DNA of 64,000 bases, taken from the NCBI GenBank assembly GCA_963826035.1, contig CAWGVZ010000018.1, positions 372,001 to 436,000 of the forward strand, in the 5' to 3' direction. The stretch is from Actinophytocola sp963826035. GTDB lineage: Bacteria; Actinomycetota; Actinomycetes; Mycobacteriales; Pseudonocardiaceae. This document shows positions 23,147 to 32,106 of this stretch, one piece after another. The notes under the pieces were generated by a model. That model saw nothing but the letters and a program-made list of their open reading frames with translations, did no database searches and was not told the DNA's origin. Each line of letters begins with the position of its first letter. The first letter of the stretch is position 1. Both the position numbers and the translations under genes were made by a program.

Positions 23147-23863
23147 ATGGCGACAACGACCGCCCTGGTCACCGGGGCGAACAAGGGATTGGGACGCGAG
23201 ACCGTGCGCCGGCTCGCGGCGATGGGATGGGACGTGTTCCTCGCGGCGCGCGACACCGATCGCGGCAGTGCGGCGGCCGCCGCACTTGCCGACGAGGGGC
23301 TGGCCGTGCGGTTCGTCCCGCTCGACGTGACCTCCGAGGCGTCCGTGGCGGCCGCCGCCGACGTGGTGAAGACCCAGGCCGGTCGGCTGGACGTCCTCGT
23401 GAACAACGCGGGCGTCGGTGGCCCGGTGAACCCGCCGGCCGAGACCCGGGCCGCCGAGCTGACCGGCGTGTTCGACGTGAACGTGTTCGGCCCCGTTCGC
23501 GTGACGAACGCCTTCCTGCCGCTGCTGCTGGCGGCCGACCAGCCGAGAATCGTCATGGTGTCCAGCGGGATGGGATCATTCAGCGTGGCGACCGACCCGA
23601 GGTGGTTCGGCCTCGTACCCCCGCAACTCGGCTATCCCGCGACGAAGGCGGCGCTGAACATGATCACCGGCCAGTACGCCCGCGCGCTGGCGGGAATCCG
23701 GATCAACGCCGTGGACCCCGGCTACACGGCCACCGATCTCACCGGCCACACGGGATTCCAGACGGTGACCGAGGGGACCGACGCGATCGTCCGCCTGGCC
23801 ACGGTCGGCGCGGACGGCCCGACGGGCGGGTTCTTCGATCGAAAGGGGACAGTACCGTGGTGA
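23147..23863 (+). CDS. short-chain dehydrogenase/reductase
   Basis: 238 residues. Rossmann motif TGANKGLG is at residues 9-16, the NNAGVG box near 86, and catalytic Ser in MVSSGMGS with YPATK (Tyr-x-x-x-Lys) near 165-169. It is similar to carbonyl-reductase-like SDRs. The ATG begins MATTTALVTG, where the fold starts; the frame is open further upstream but runs into the divergent regulator. The next gene overlaps its end by 7 bp, so the products probably act together. Confidence 0.88.
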   Translation: MATTTALVTGANKGLGRETVRRLAAMGWDVFLAARDTDRGSAAAAALADEGLAVRFVPLDVTSEASVAAAADVVKTQAGRLDVLVNNAGVGGPVNPPAETRAAELTGVFDVNVFGPVRVTNAFLPLLLAADQPRIVMVSSGMGSFSVATDPRWFGLVPPQLGYPATKAALNMITGQYARALAGIRINAVDPGYTATDLTGHTGFQTVTEGTDAIVRLATVGADGPTGGFFDRKGTVPW

Positions 23864-24234
23864 TCCTGTCGCTCGGCCTGCATCCGAGCGTTGTCGACTA
23901 CTCCCGCTACCCCGGCCTGGACGAGGCCACGCTGACCGCCCGGATCGCGGCCGGCGAGGCGGCACTGCGCGAGGCGGGGTTCGACTTCGTGCAGTGCCTG
24001 GTGTCCGCCGATCCGGACGAGGCGGAGGCGACGGTCAGCGAGTATGTGGGCGCCCACCAGGTGGGCGTGGTGATGATCGGCGCCGGCGTGCGGATGGCGC
24101 CGGAGCACACGGTGTTGTTCGAGCGGTTGCTGAACCTGGTCAACGAGCTCGTCCCCGGCGTCGTGTTCTGTTTCAACACCTCGCCGGAGACCACTGTGGA
24201 CGCGTTGCGCCGGTGGGTGCGCCCGACTGTCTGA
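23857..24234 (+). CDS. conserved hypothetical protein coupled to SDR
   Basis: 125 residues, starting at GTG within the last codons of the SDR gene. It has alternating strands and helices (ILSLGLHPSVVDYSRYPGLD, VGVVMIGAGVRMAPEHTVLF) and no signal peptide or membrane segment. The pattern looks like a small Rossmann-like domain, but I do not recognise the family. The overlap ties its synthesis to the SDR. Confidence 0.65.
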   Translation: MVILSLGLHPSVVDYSRYPGLDEATLTARIAAGEAALREAGFDFVQCLVSADPDEAEATVSEYVGAHQVGVVMIGAGVRMAPEHTVLFERLLNLVNELVPGVVFCFNTSPETTVDALRRWVRPTV

Positions 24235-24253
24235 CGCACCCACCGACGACCCG

Positions 24254-26329
24254 TCAGTGCGCGGGTTCCAGCGCCACCTTCGGCAGGCCGCGGTCCAGCC
24301 AGCGGGGTAGCCACCACGCCCTCGTGCCCAGCAGGCGCATGACGGCCGGCACCACCAGGCAGCGGATGAGCAGCGCGTCGATCAGGACGGCCACCGCCAG
24401 GCCGAGGCCGAACTGGCGCAGCATCCGGTCCGGGCTCAACAGGAACGCCCCGAAGACCACGATCATGATGGCGCCCGCCGCGGTGATCACCCCGCCCGTG
24501 GTGGCCAGGCCCTCGCGGACGGCGGCCGCCGCGTCGCGGGTGCGGCCCCACTCCTCGTGCATGCGGGACACGAGGAACACCTCGTAGTCCATGGACAGTC
24601 CGAACACGATCGCGAAGATCATGACCGGCACGAACGCCTCGATCGGTCCTGTTTGGACACCGAACCAGCCGTTCTGGAACACGAGCGTGATCACGCCGAG
24701 CGCCGCGCCGATCGACAGGAGGTTCAGCACCGCGGCCTTCAGCGGGATGAGCACCGAGCGGAACACGGCCATCAACAGCAGCGCCGACAGGCCGACCACC
24801 ACGAGGATGAACAGCGGCAGCCGGTCGCTCACGGCCGTGGCGAAGTCGTCCGCCGCGGCCGTCGCGCCGCCCACCAGGTAGGTGGCGCCGGTCCGGGCCT
24901 CCAGCGGCGGCAGCACCGCCGACCGCAGGTGTGTCACGAGCTCGTTGGTGGCCGTGTCCTGCGGCGCGGTCGTGGGGAACACGAGCACCATGCCCAGCGA
25001 ACCGCTCAGCTGCTGCGGCGGGCTCACCCCGGCCACCCCGCGTGCGCCGGCGAGGGTGTCCGCCAGCGCGGCCGTGTCCTGATCGTCCCCTTCGGACACC
25101 ACGACCAGCGGCCCGTTGAAACCGGGCCCGAAGCCGTCGGCCAGCAGGTCGTACGCCTGCCGGCTGGTGGTGGTCTCGTCCTCCGTGCCGGAGTCGGCGA
25201 AGCCCAGGTGCATGCCGAGAGCGGGCGCGGACAACGCGAGCAGGACGGCGAGCGAGGCCACGAGTACCGGCACCGGACGCCGGGCGATCACGTCGGCCCA
25301 GCGCCGCCAGCGGTGGCCGTCGCCGCGGTTCGGTCGCTTGAGCACGGCCTTCTCGATGCGCTTGCCGAACACCGTGAGCAGCGCCGGCAGCAGCGTGATC
25401 GACGCGATCATGGTGAGCAGCACGGTCAGCGTCACGGCGAGCGCCACGCCCTGCAGCGACCCGAGACCCAGCGCGAGCAACCCGAGCAGCGCGATCATCA
25501 CGGTGCAACCGGCGAACAGCACCGACCGGCCGGCCGTGCGCAGTGCTTTGTACGCGGCGAGATCGCGTGGCATGCCGCGGCGCAGCTCGCCGCGGTACCG
25601 GGCGAAGATCAGCAGTGCGTAGTCGATCCCCACCCCCAGGCCGACGAGCATCATGAGCGGCGGCGCGTAGCTCGGCACGTCGAACACGTTGCTGGCCAAC
25701 ATGATCACGCCGAGCGTGCTGCCGACCGCGAAGACCGCCGTGAGCAAGGGCAGGGCGGCCGCCAGCAGCGAGCCGAACATGAAGACGAGGATCACGAGCG
25801 CCGCGAGCAGCCCGGCGCCCTCGGCCGCGCCGCCCGCCGACTCCTCCGCCCCGCGCACGGGTTCGCCGCCCAGCTCGACCCGCAGACCGCCACCCTCGGC
25901 TGCCTGCGCCGTACCAATGATTCGGAGGAGCGCCTCGGCCGGGATGTCGAGCGACCGCGCGTCGAGCGCGACGGTCGCGTAGCCGATGGTGCCGTCCTCG
26001 GCGATGGCCGCAGGGTTGTCGTAGGGGCTCTGCACGGTCGCCACGTGCGGCAGCCCCGCGACGTCGGCCAGCATGTCCTCGACGGCCGGCCGCGGTCCGG
26101 CCAGCCCGTCGGCGTCCTGCAGGACGATCTGGAGGGTGTCGCCGGCCTGCGCGGGCGCGTGCTCGGCGAAGGCGTCGTTCACCTGCTGGGACTCGGTGCC
26201 CGGCAGGGTGTGGTCGTCGTTGTAGGAGGCGCTGACCGCCTGCGCGGCGACGGTGATGCCGGCGAGCAGGACCAGCCACAGCGCGAGCGCGAGCCAGTGG
26301 TGGCGTTGGGCCCAGGTGGTTGTGTTCAC
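24254..26329 (-). CDS. MMPL family transporter (RND superfamily)
   Basis: 691 residues, about 12 transmembrane helices in two repeats of 1 + 5. It has large extracytoplasmic loops after the first and seventh helices and the family signature GVGIDYALLIFARYR in the first half and GLSMDYEVFLVSRMHEE in the second. These proton-driven exporters move lipids or hydrophobic drugs across the cytoplasmic membrane. No lipid-biosynthesis genes adjoin. It has its own promoter region, shared by no obvious divergent gene. Confidence 0.9.
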   Translation of the reverse strand: MNTTTWAQRHHWLALALWLVLLAGITVAAQAVSASYNDDHTLPGTESQQVNDAFAEHAPAQAGDTLQIVLQDADGLAGPRPAVEDMLADVAGLPHVATVQSPYDNPAAIAEDGTIGYATVALDARSLDIPAEALLRIIGTAQAAEGGGLRVELGGEPVRGAEESAGGAAEGAGLLAALVILVFMFGSLLAAALPLLTAVFAVGSTLGVIMLASNVFDVPSYAPPLMMLVGLGVGIDYALLIFARYRGELRRGMPRDLAAYKALRTAGRSVLFAGCTVMIALLGLLALGLGSLQGVALAVTLTVLLTMIASITLLPALLTVFGKRIEKAVLKRPNRGDGHRWRRWADVIARRPVPVLVASLAVLLALSAPALGMHLGFADSGTEDETTTSRQAYDLLADGFGPGFNGPLVVVSEGDDQDTAALADTLAGARGVAGVSPPQQLSGSLGMVLVFPTTAPQDTATNELVTHLRSAVLPPLEARTGATYLVGGATAAADDFATAVSDRLPLFILVVVGLSALLLMAVFRSVLIPLKAAVLNLLSIGAALGVITLVFQNGWFGVQTGPIEAFVPVMIFAIVFGLSMDYEVFLVSRMHEEWGRTRDAAAAVREGLATTGGVITAAGAIMIVVFGAFLLSPDRMLRQFGLGLAVAVLIDALLIRCLVVPAVMRLLGTRAWWLPRWLDRGLPKVALEPAH

Positions 26330-26449
26330 GAGGGTGAGAGTCGGGCCCCGGTGCGCGCCGAATCGTCATGCCGGAGTGGGCACTTCGGTCGCAACCGTGG
26401 TCGCACCCTAAGGGCGATCCCGTACACCTGGAGTTGACGCGCGCCGAAT

Positions 26450-26507
26450 GGTCATCACGCTCGACGGGAGCGGTCATCATGCGCGACCGGAGTGGTCATC
26501 ATGCGGC
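26450..26507. repeat. three 22-bp tandem repeats
   Basis: GGTCATCA(T/C)GC-type units begin at 26450, 26472 and 26494, exactly 22 bp apart. They end where the TAG stop of the response-regulator gene begins. The unit resembles the first three units of the array at 15.7 kb (CATGATGACC is its reverse complement). Confidence 0.7.
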
Positions 26508-27172
26508 TAGTTGAGCCAGCGGGGGGTGATCATGGCCGACTCGTAGGCGAGGATCACCAGCTGCGTGCGGTCGCGGACCGCGAGCTTGGTCATGATGCGG
26601 CTGACGTGGGTCTTGGCGGTGGCGGGGCTCAGGACCAGGCGCGCGGCGATCTCGTCGTTCGACAGGCCCTCGGCCACCAGCGTCATCACCTCGCGTTCGC
26701 GTTCGGTGAGTGCGTTCAGGCGGGGGCTGGGGTCGGGCTGGCGCGCCCGGCCGGCGAACTCGGCGATCAGCCGGCGGGTGACGGTGGGCGCGAGCAGCGC
26801 GTCGCCGCGGGCGACCACCCGGACGCCGTGGATCAGCTCGGCCGGTTCCGTGTCCTTCACGAGGAACCCGCTGGCGCCGGCCCGCAGCGCGCCGTAGACG
26901 TAGTCGTCCAGGTCGAACGTGGTCAGGATGATCACCCGGATGTCGGCGAGCCGCGGATCGCCCACGATCTGCCTGGTGGCCGCCAGCCCGTCCAACTCGG
27001 GCATGCGGACGTCCATCAGCACCACGGCCGGGCGCAGCTCGTTCGCCAGCCGGACGGCCGCCGTGCCGTTGCCGGCCTCGCCCACCACGGAGATGTCCGG
27101 CTCACCGTCCAGGATGGACCGGAAGCCGGCGCGGACGAGGTTCTGGTCGTCGGCCAGCAGCACGTCGATCAC
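26507..27172 (-). CDS. NarL/FixJ-type response regulator
   Basis: 221 residues. The receiver domain has the acidic pair DD at residues 8-9, phospho-acceptor Asp in VVLMDVRMPELDG near 54, Thr in ILTTFD and Lys in GFLVKD. The C-terminal LuxR HTH is LTEREREVMTLVAEGLSNDE onward. The GTG start overlaps the kinase stop (GTGA). It is the partner of the kinase and possibly regulates the MMPL exporter downstream. Confidence 0.92.
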   Translation of the reverse strand: MIDVLLADDQNLVRAGFRSILDGEPDISVVGEAGNGTAAVRLANELRPAVVLMDVRMPELDGLAATRQIVGDPRLADIRVIILTTFDLDDYVYGALRAGASGFLVKDTEPAELIHGVRVVARGDALLAPTVTRRLIAEFAGRARQPDPSPRLNALTEREREVMTLVAEGLSNDEIAARLVLSPATAKTHVSRIMTKLAVRDRTQLVILAYESAMITPRWLN

Positions 27173-28293
27173 GGGCGCTCCCCGAGCGGCAGCCGGGCCA
27201 GCACGCGGAAGCCGCCCTCCGGCCGGGCACCGGTGGACAGCTCGCCGCCCAGCGCCCGTGCCCGTTCACGCATGCCGCGGATGCCGGACCCGCCCTTCGC
27301 CGTACCGCCCCGACCGTCGTCGTCCACCTGCACGCACACATCCTCGTCCTGGTAGCCGATCCGCACGACCGCGGTGGCCGCGGCCGCGTGCCTGGCGACG
27401 TTGGTCAACGCCTCCTGCACGATCCGGTACGCCGCGAGGTCCACCTCCGGCGGCACGGGCCGCGGGTCGCCGGCCACCTCGCCGCGCACGGCCAGACCCG
27501 TCGAGCGGGCCCGGTCGAACAACGCGTCCAGCCCGCTGAGGCTGGCGGCCGGCTCGAGGGGCGCGTCCTCGTCGACCTGGCGCAGCACGCCGAGCGTGGC
27601 GCGCAGCTCCCGCAGCGCCTGCTTGCTGGTGTCCTTGATGGCGGTGAGCGCATCCACCGCGTCGTCGCTGGGGTCCTTCGTCAGCCGGTGCAGCGCGGCG
27701 CTCGCCTGCACGTTGATCAGCGAGATGTTGTGGCCGAGCACGTCGTGCAGCTCCCGAGCCATGCGCAGCCGCTCGTCCGTGCCCCGCTGCCTGGCCTCCT
27801 CGGCCGCCCGCCGCTCGGCCTCGCGCAGGTAGGCCTTGCGGGTGCGCACCCCCACCCCCATGGCGATCACCGCCACCGCCCAGCCAGCCAGCAGGAACAG
27901 CGAGATGCTGTCGAGGTGCTCGATGGGGCTGGTCAGCTCGCCGACCGCGGTCCCGGCGGCCGCCACCACGACGGCCACCACGGCGACCGTCAGGTGTCCG
28001 GCGGCGGCCGCGCTGAACAACGCGATCATGAACGTCACCAGGATCGGGCTGCCCGCGCCGACCAGCGGGTAGTAGAACCCGCAGGCCAGCAGCGTGTAAC
28101 CGAGGACGGCCACCGGGTACTGGCGGCGCAGGTGCAGCGCGGCGCACCCGGTGACGAGCAGCACCCAGCCGAGCGGGTTGAGGCGCCCGTCCCCAATGGT
28201 CGCCGACCACACGGTCGTACCGATCACCAGCACCCCGGTCGCGGCCGCGACCAGCGCGTCCGCGAGCCGCCCGCGCGGGAGCCACGTCACCAT
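27169..28293 (-). CDS. DesK-family sensor histidine kinase
   Basis: 374 residues. Four to five N-terminal transmembrane helices have almost no outside loops, so the signal is probably in the membrane. Then comes a coiled region, the HisKA_3 H-box ELHDVLGHNISLINVQA and a HATPase domain with QEALTNVARHA and DDGRGG. The start MVTWLPRGRL is preferred over further upstream codons because it directly precedes the first helix. Stop and next start overlap. Confidence 0.9.
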   Translation of the reverse strand: MVTWLPRGRLADALVAAATGVLVIGTTVWSATIGDGRLNPLGWVLLVTGCAALHLRRQYPVAVLGYTLLACGFYYPLVGAGSPILVTFMIALFSAAAAGHLTVAVVAVVVAAAGTAVGELTSPIEHLDSISLFLLAGWAVAVIAMGVGVRTRKAYLREAERRAAEEARQRGTDERLRMARELHDVLGHNISLINVQASAALHRLTKDPSDDAVDALTAIKDTSKQALRELRATLGVLRQVDEDAPLEPAASLSGLDALFDRARSTGLAVRGEVAGDPRPVPPEVDLAAYRIVQEALTNVARHAAAATAVVRIGYQDEDVCVQVDDDGRGGTAKGGSGIRGMRERARALGGELSTGARPEGGFRVLARLPLGERP

Positions 28294-28453
28294 GACCGCA
28301 GCATAAGGACGATCGGCCGGTCCGCTCGTCGGCGCGGAGTTGTATCTCGCCCACCCGCTCGTCACCCCAGCGGTGTACCTGGCGTGCAGTCCGCCTGTCC
28401 GCTCGTGCACTCGCCCTGGCCGGCGGCCCGCCGGTCGCGCCACGCTGACCGGC

Positions 28454-28795
28454 ATGACCAAGCTGACGCCAGAACCCGGGTTCCAGGTCGATCCCGACGC
28501 GTTGTCCGGTTACGTCCGCACCGCCAGGAGCATGGCCGACGACCTGGTCTCGCTCAGCGGCCGGCAGCTGCGCGGCGTTCGCGGCCTCGCCGACGACAGC
28601 TTCGGCCGGATCGGCAAGGAGACGGGTTTCGCCGCGGCGCTCGACCGGTTCGGTGAGTCGCTGCAGCGCCAGGTGAAGGGCATCGGCTCGAACGCGGACA
28701 AGCTGGCGAAGTCCGTCGCCGGCACGGCCGGGCACTATCGTGAACAGGATTCGGAGATCGCCGATGACCTGATGCGGTTGCTCCGCGACCGTTGA
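28454..28795 (+). CDS. EspC-like type VII secretion-associated protein
   Basis: 113 residues, all helical. A first helical block YVRTARSMADDLVSLSGRQL, a turn, then ALDRFGESLQRQVKGIGSNA and a last helix fit the WXG100/EspC (T7SS_ESX_EspC) size and layout. There is no WxG motif; a YxxxD/E-like C-terminal signal is plausible at HYREQDSE. Such proteins are exported by or regulate ESX systems, but no ESX gene is nearby, so it appears orphaned. Confidence 0.65.
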   Translation: MTKLTPEPGFQVDPDALSGYVRTARSMADDLVSLSGRQLRGVRGLADDSFGRIGKETGFAAALDRFGESLQRQVKGIGSNADKLAKSVAGTAGHYREQDSEIADDLMRLLRDR

Positions 28796-29092
28796 CCAGG
28801 CCGCCACGCTGCGCGACGATAACTGCTACTCCAGTCGGGGGCACTGCTGAGCTGCGGGAACGCCGATCGTCGTAGGCCAATCGGGCGATAACTGGTATCT
28901 GGGAACACCCTCCGACCAACCACCGATGCCGCCGGTCTCCGCCGGTGCCGGTACTCTGAGCTACGTAGCGATGACGCATGGAGCATCGTCTCGAGGGCGA
29001 AAAGTAGCTGACCGGGCACCACGAGTGTCGGGAGTTCGGCGGTCAGTGGTTGGGCGAGGGCAGGCCTCTCGTCAGCCCAGTCAGATCTGCCG
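28796..29092. other. intergenic region with a spaced direct repeat
   Basis: This 297-bp gap has no convincing gene. CGATAACTG followed by C/G and TA occurs at 28817 and again at 28886, 69 bp apart, and might be a regulator site upstream of the MFS gene. No clear promoter was recognised. Confidence 0.3.
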
Positions 29093-30352
29093 ATGAGGTC
29101 GACACGGGGGTTGACGTTGAGCCAACGGATACCGGGCATGTCCGCCGTTCTGGCGGTCCCCGAGTTCCGTGCGCTCTGGCTGGCCGAGGCCCAGTCGGTG
29201 TTCGGCGACCAGTTGGCCAAGGTCGCGCTCACCATTCTCGTCTACGACCGCACCGGCTCCCCGCTGCTCGCGGCGGTCGTCTACGCGCTCACGTACCTGT
29301 CCGCCCTGGTCGGCGGCCTCGGGCTGTCCCAGTTGGCCGACCGGTTCCCGCGCCGCAAGCTGATGGTCACGTGCACGGCCGCGCAGGCCGTGCTGGTCGG
29401 TGTCATGGCAATCCCCGGCATGCCGATCCTCGTGCTGTGCGCGCTGGTGCTCGCCGTCGGGCTCGCGCAGGCGCCCGCGCTGGCCGCGCAGAACGCGGTC
29501 ACGCGCGAGGTCTTCACGGACGACGAGCTGTACCTGCGCAGCCAGGACCTGCGCGGCATCACCACGAACACGCTCATGCTGCTCGGCCTGGGCCTCGGCG
29601 GCCTGCTGGTGGTCGGCATCGGCACCACCTGGGCACTGTCGATCAACGCGGTGACGTTCGTGATCAGCGCGTTCCTCGTGCACCGGTTCATCAAGAACCG
29701 CCCGGTGGCCGGCGGCAAGGACGACGGCTGGTTCGGCGCGGCCAGGTGGGTCTTCGGCAACAGCAGGATGCGGGTCCTGATCACCCTGTCCTGGCTGGTC
29801 GGCTTCGTGGTCATCCCCGAGGGCCTGGTGGCACCGCTGGCCGACGAGCTGAACGCGCCGTCGGCCGCCATCGGCTGGCTGCTGGCCGCCGACCCGCTGG
29901 GGTTCGTGGTCGGCACCTACGTCCTGTCCCGGTTCGTGGGCGCACATCACCGGGTCAAGGTCATGGGTGTGCTCGCCACGCTCTCCTGCGCCGCGCTGAT
30001 CGCGTTCGCACTCGAGCCTGGCGTGGGGTTCGCGCTCGCGTTGCTCGCACTGGCGGGTGCCTTCGGCGCCTACCAGATCACCGTCAGTGCCACTTTCAAC
30101 ACGCTCGTGCCCAACGAGATCCGCGGTGGCGCGTTCGGCGTGATCCGGACGGGCCTGCGGGTCTCGCAGGGCATCGGCGTCGCCGTCGGCGGCGCCGTCG
30201 CTCAGGGAGTCGGTTCGGCCAGCAAGACCATCGCGTTGGCCGGCGTCCTCGGTGTCGCGATCGCCATCCCCGCGACCGTGGCTTGGGCTCGACTCAACCG
30301 GACGGAGTCGAACCCCCAGAGGGTTACCAATCTCAACACGCAGCCTTCGTGA
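29093..30352 (+). CDS. MFS transporter
   Basis: 419 residues with about 12 transmembrane helices. The loop 2-3 motif A variant is seen in LADRFPRRKLMV. It belongs to the group resembling EntS/enterobactin-exporter-like MFS_3 proteins (FRALWLAEAQSVFGDQLAKV). Substrate unknown. The first ATG is used; the ATG at 29138 (MSAVLAVPEFRALW) matches the usual family start and is equally possible. Confidence 0.85.
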   Translation: MRSTRGLTLSQRIPGMSAVLAVPEFRALWLAEAQSVFGDQLAKVALTILVYDRTGSPLLAAVVYALTYLSALVGGLGLSQLADRFPRRKLMVTCTAAQAVLVGVMAIPGMPILVLCALVLAVGLAQAPALAAQNAVTREVFTDDELYLRSQDLRGITTNTLMLLGLGLGGLLVVGIGTTWALSINAVTFVISAFLVHRFIKNRPVAGGKDDGWFGAARWVFGNSRMRVLITLSWLVGFVVIPEGLVAPLADELNAPSAAIGWLLAADPLGFVVGTYVLSRFVGAHHRVKVMGVLATLSCAALIAFALEPGVGFALALLALAGAFGAYQITVSATFNTLVPNEIRGGAFGVIRTGLRVSQGIGVAVGGAVAQGVGSASKTIALAGVLGVAIAIPATVAWARLNRTESNPQRVTNLNTQPS

Positions 30353-30447
30353 CCCACGTCACCGTTACGAAGCGCCAGCTGTGGACGAGCAACTACTTGC
30401 AGGGGTTCACAGTTCACGGTCTGACATCACGTTTCACCTCCCGCGGG

Positions 30448-30473
30448 GGAACGGGACAGGTACCTGAGGGGTT
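30448..30473 (+). promoter_or_regulatory. possible ECF-type promoter (GGAAC-N18-GTT)
   Basis: GGAAC at 30448-30452 is followed after exactly 18 bases by GTT at 30471-30473, the pattern of SigR/SigH/SigE-type stress promoters in actinobacteria. It lies 115 bp before the diguanylate cyclase start. The match is short and could be chance. Confidence 0.35.
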
Positions 30474-30587
30474 ACCGGGGGACACACCGAACAACGTGCC
30501 GTGGCATGCTACCCGCTCACCACGTGCCTTGGTTTTCGGCGCATCCGGGGCACACTTGCCTGTGACACGGATGGAGGACGCTTGCCC

Positions 30588-32021
30588 ATGAGTTTCACCG
30601 CTCACGATGGGCCTGGGCAAGTTTCGCCTGCCGAAAACAACCGTGCCACCGGTGATGACGCTGGTACCGACAGCGCGGGGACCCAGCAGAACGGGCGTAC
30701 CCAGGGCCGAATACCTGTTTCACCTACAAGTGTGAATGATCAGGACGATTCGCGACAGCGCAGAGGCCTTTTTGTAGTACATCCCAGGCTGTGGGCGCTG
30801 TGGCGGCAGCGGAACCGGCTGATCGTCTACATGCTCGTGTGCGACGTCGCGGCGATCACCTGCATCGTGCTGACCACGGTCACCGCACCGGCCCCGTTCG
30901 CCACCGACTGGTACCGCGCGGGTGCGCTCGCACTGTGCTCGGCCGTCCACCTCCAGCTGTCGCGGCGGCAGGAGGAGCGGGTCCGAAGTAGAAAGCCGAC
31001 CCTCCACATCGACCTGGTGGGCATCTGGTCGTTCGCCGCGGTCGTGGTGCTGCCCATCCAGCTGGCGCTGCTCAGCATCGTGCTGAGCAAGACGCAGCGG
31101 TGGTTCGTCGCGCGGCGGCCGCTGAACGTGTTCGTGTTCTCCACTGCCAGCGTGCTGTTGGCCGGGATGGCCACGCACGAGTTGCTCGCGTGGTTCGGCA
31201 CCCGCACGTGGTCGCAGGTGACCGTGCCCCAGTCGGTCACCGAGTTCGGCATCCTGGCGATCGCCGGGGTCGTGTACTTCACCGCGCAGGCCGTGATCAT
31301 CGGCATCGGCGCCATCCTGCTCAGCACCACCCGGCCGACCCTGCGGGCCGTGCTCGGGTCCAAGGGGGACAACGAGCTCGAGGCGGTCACCATCGCGCTC
31401 GGCACGGTCGCCGCGATCCTGCTGGTCAACCTGCCGGCCGCACTCGTGATCATCGTGGTGATCAGTGTCATCGGCAACCGAATAGCCGAGGTCCGCCAAC
31501 TCCAGGTGGACGTGCGTACCGACTCCAAGACCGGCCTGCTCAACATGCGTGGCTGGCGGGAGGTGGCCGAGCGGGAGATGAACCGGGCGGGCCGCGACGC
31601 CCAGCCGTGCGCCCTGCTGATGGTCGACCTCGACCACTTCAAGTCGATCAACGACACGTGGGGGCACCCGGCGGGCGACGACGTGCTCGAGTACGTGGCG
31701 CACGCGCTGCGCAGCGCCACCCGGCCGAGCGACGTGATCGGCCGGTTCGGCGGCGAGGAGTTCGTGCTGCTGCTGCCGGACGCGGACGTGGCCGAGGCGA
31801 AGGCGGCGGGCGAACGCATCCGGCAGACGATCGCCGGCCTGCACGTGCCGACCACCGACAAGCGCGGCGGCCCGGTGGCCATCGCCAACCGGACCACCTC
31901 GGTGGGGGTGGCGGTCTACCCGGAGCACGCGAGCCAGCTGGACGACCTGCTGCAGGCAGCGGACGCGGCCGTGTACGAGGCCAAGGAGAACGGCCGAGAC
32001 CAGGTGTGTCTGGCCGGCTAG
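30588..32021 (+). CDS. membrane-anchored diguanylate cyclase
   Basis: 477 residues. A polar N-terminus of about 65 residues is followed by about six transmembrane helices (roughly 80-295), then a GGDEF domain. The active site reads RFGGEEF, and RPSD five residues upstream is an intact inhibitory I-site. It should make cyclic di-GMP from GTP at the membrane, controlling development or antibiotic production as in other actinomycetes. GGAGG at 30573-30577 fixes the start at MSFTAHDG. No EAL domain is present. Confidence 0.9.
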   Translation: MSFTAHDGPGQVSPAENNRATGDDAGTDSAGTQQNGRTQGRIPVSPTSVNDQDDSRQRRGLFVVHPRLWALWRQRNRLIVYMLVCDVAAITCIVLTTVTAPAPFATDWYRAGALALCSAVHLQLSRRQEERVRSRKPTLHIDLVGIWSFAAVVVLPIQLALLSIVLSKTQRWFVARRPLNVFVFSTASVLLAGMATHELLAWFGTRTWSQVTVPQSVTEFGILAIAGVVYFTAQAVIIGIGAILLSTTRPTLRAVLGSKGDNELEAVTIALGTVAAILLVNLPAALVIIVVISVIGNRIAEVRQLQVDVRTDSKTGLLNMRGWREVAEREMNRAGRDAQPCALLMVDLDHFKSINDTWGHPAGDDVLEYVAHALRSATRPSDVIGRFGGEEFVLLLPDADVAEAKAAGERIRQTIAGLHVPTTDKRGGPVAIANRTTSVGVAVYPEHASQLDDLLQAADAAVYEAKENGRDQVCLAG

Positions 32022-32106
32022 TACCGGCTACCGTGCAGGGAACGACGCTTTCCATGCGTTGACCGCGGTGAACGACGCTTTCCCTGCATCGAGGCACCCG
32101 GCGCGG
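32022..32106. terminator. composite GGAACGACGC hairpin element between convergent genes
   Basis: It begins right after a TAG stop as TAGTACCGG. A first hairpin (TGCAGGGAA 32034-32042, TTCCATGC 32050-32057, one mismatch) is followed by a second core whose 37 bases (32070-32106) are identical to 381-417. It ends at the TGA stop of the convergent AfsR-type gene. Probable bidirectional terminator. Confidence 0.7.

Noticed and set aside
17557..23863. Secondary-metabolite gene cluster
   Set aside because: SARP/AfsR regulator, monooxygenase and SDR are present, but no polyketide, peptide or terpene core enzyme lies between or beside them.
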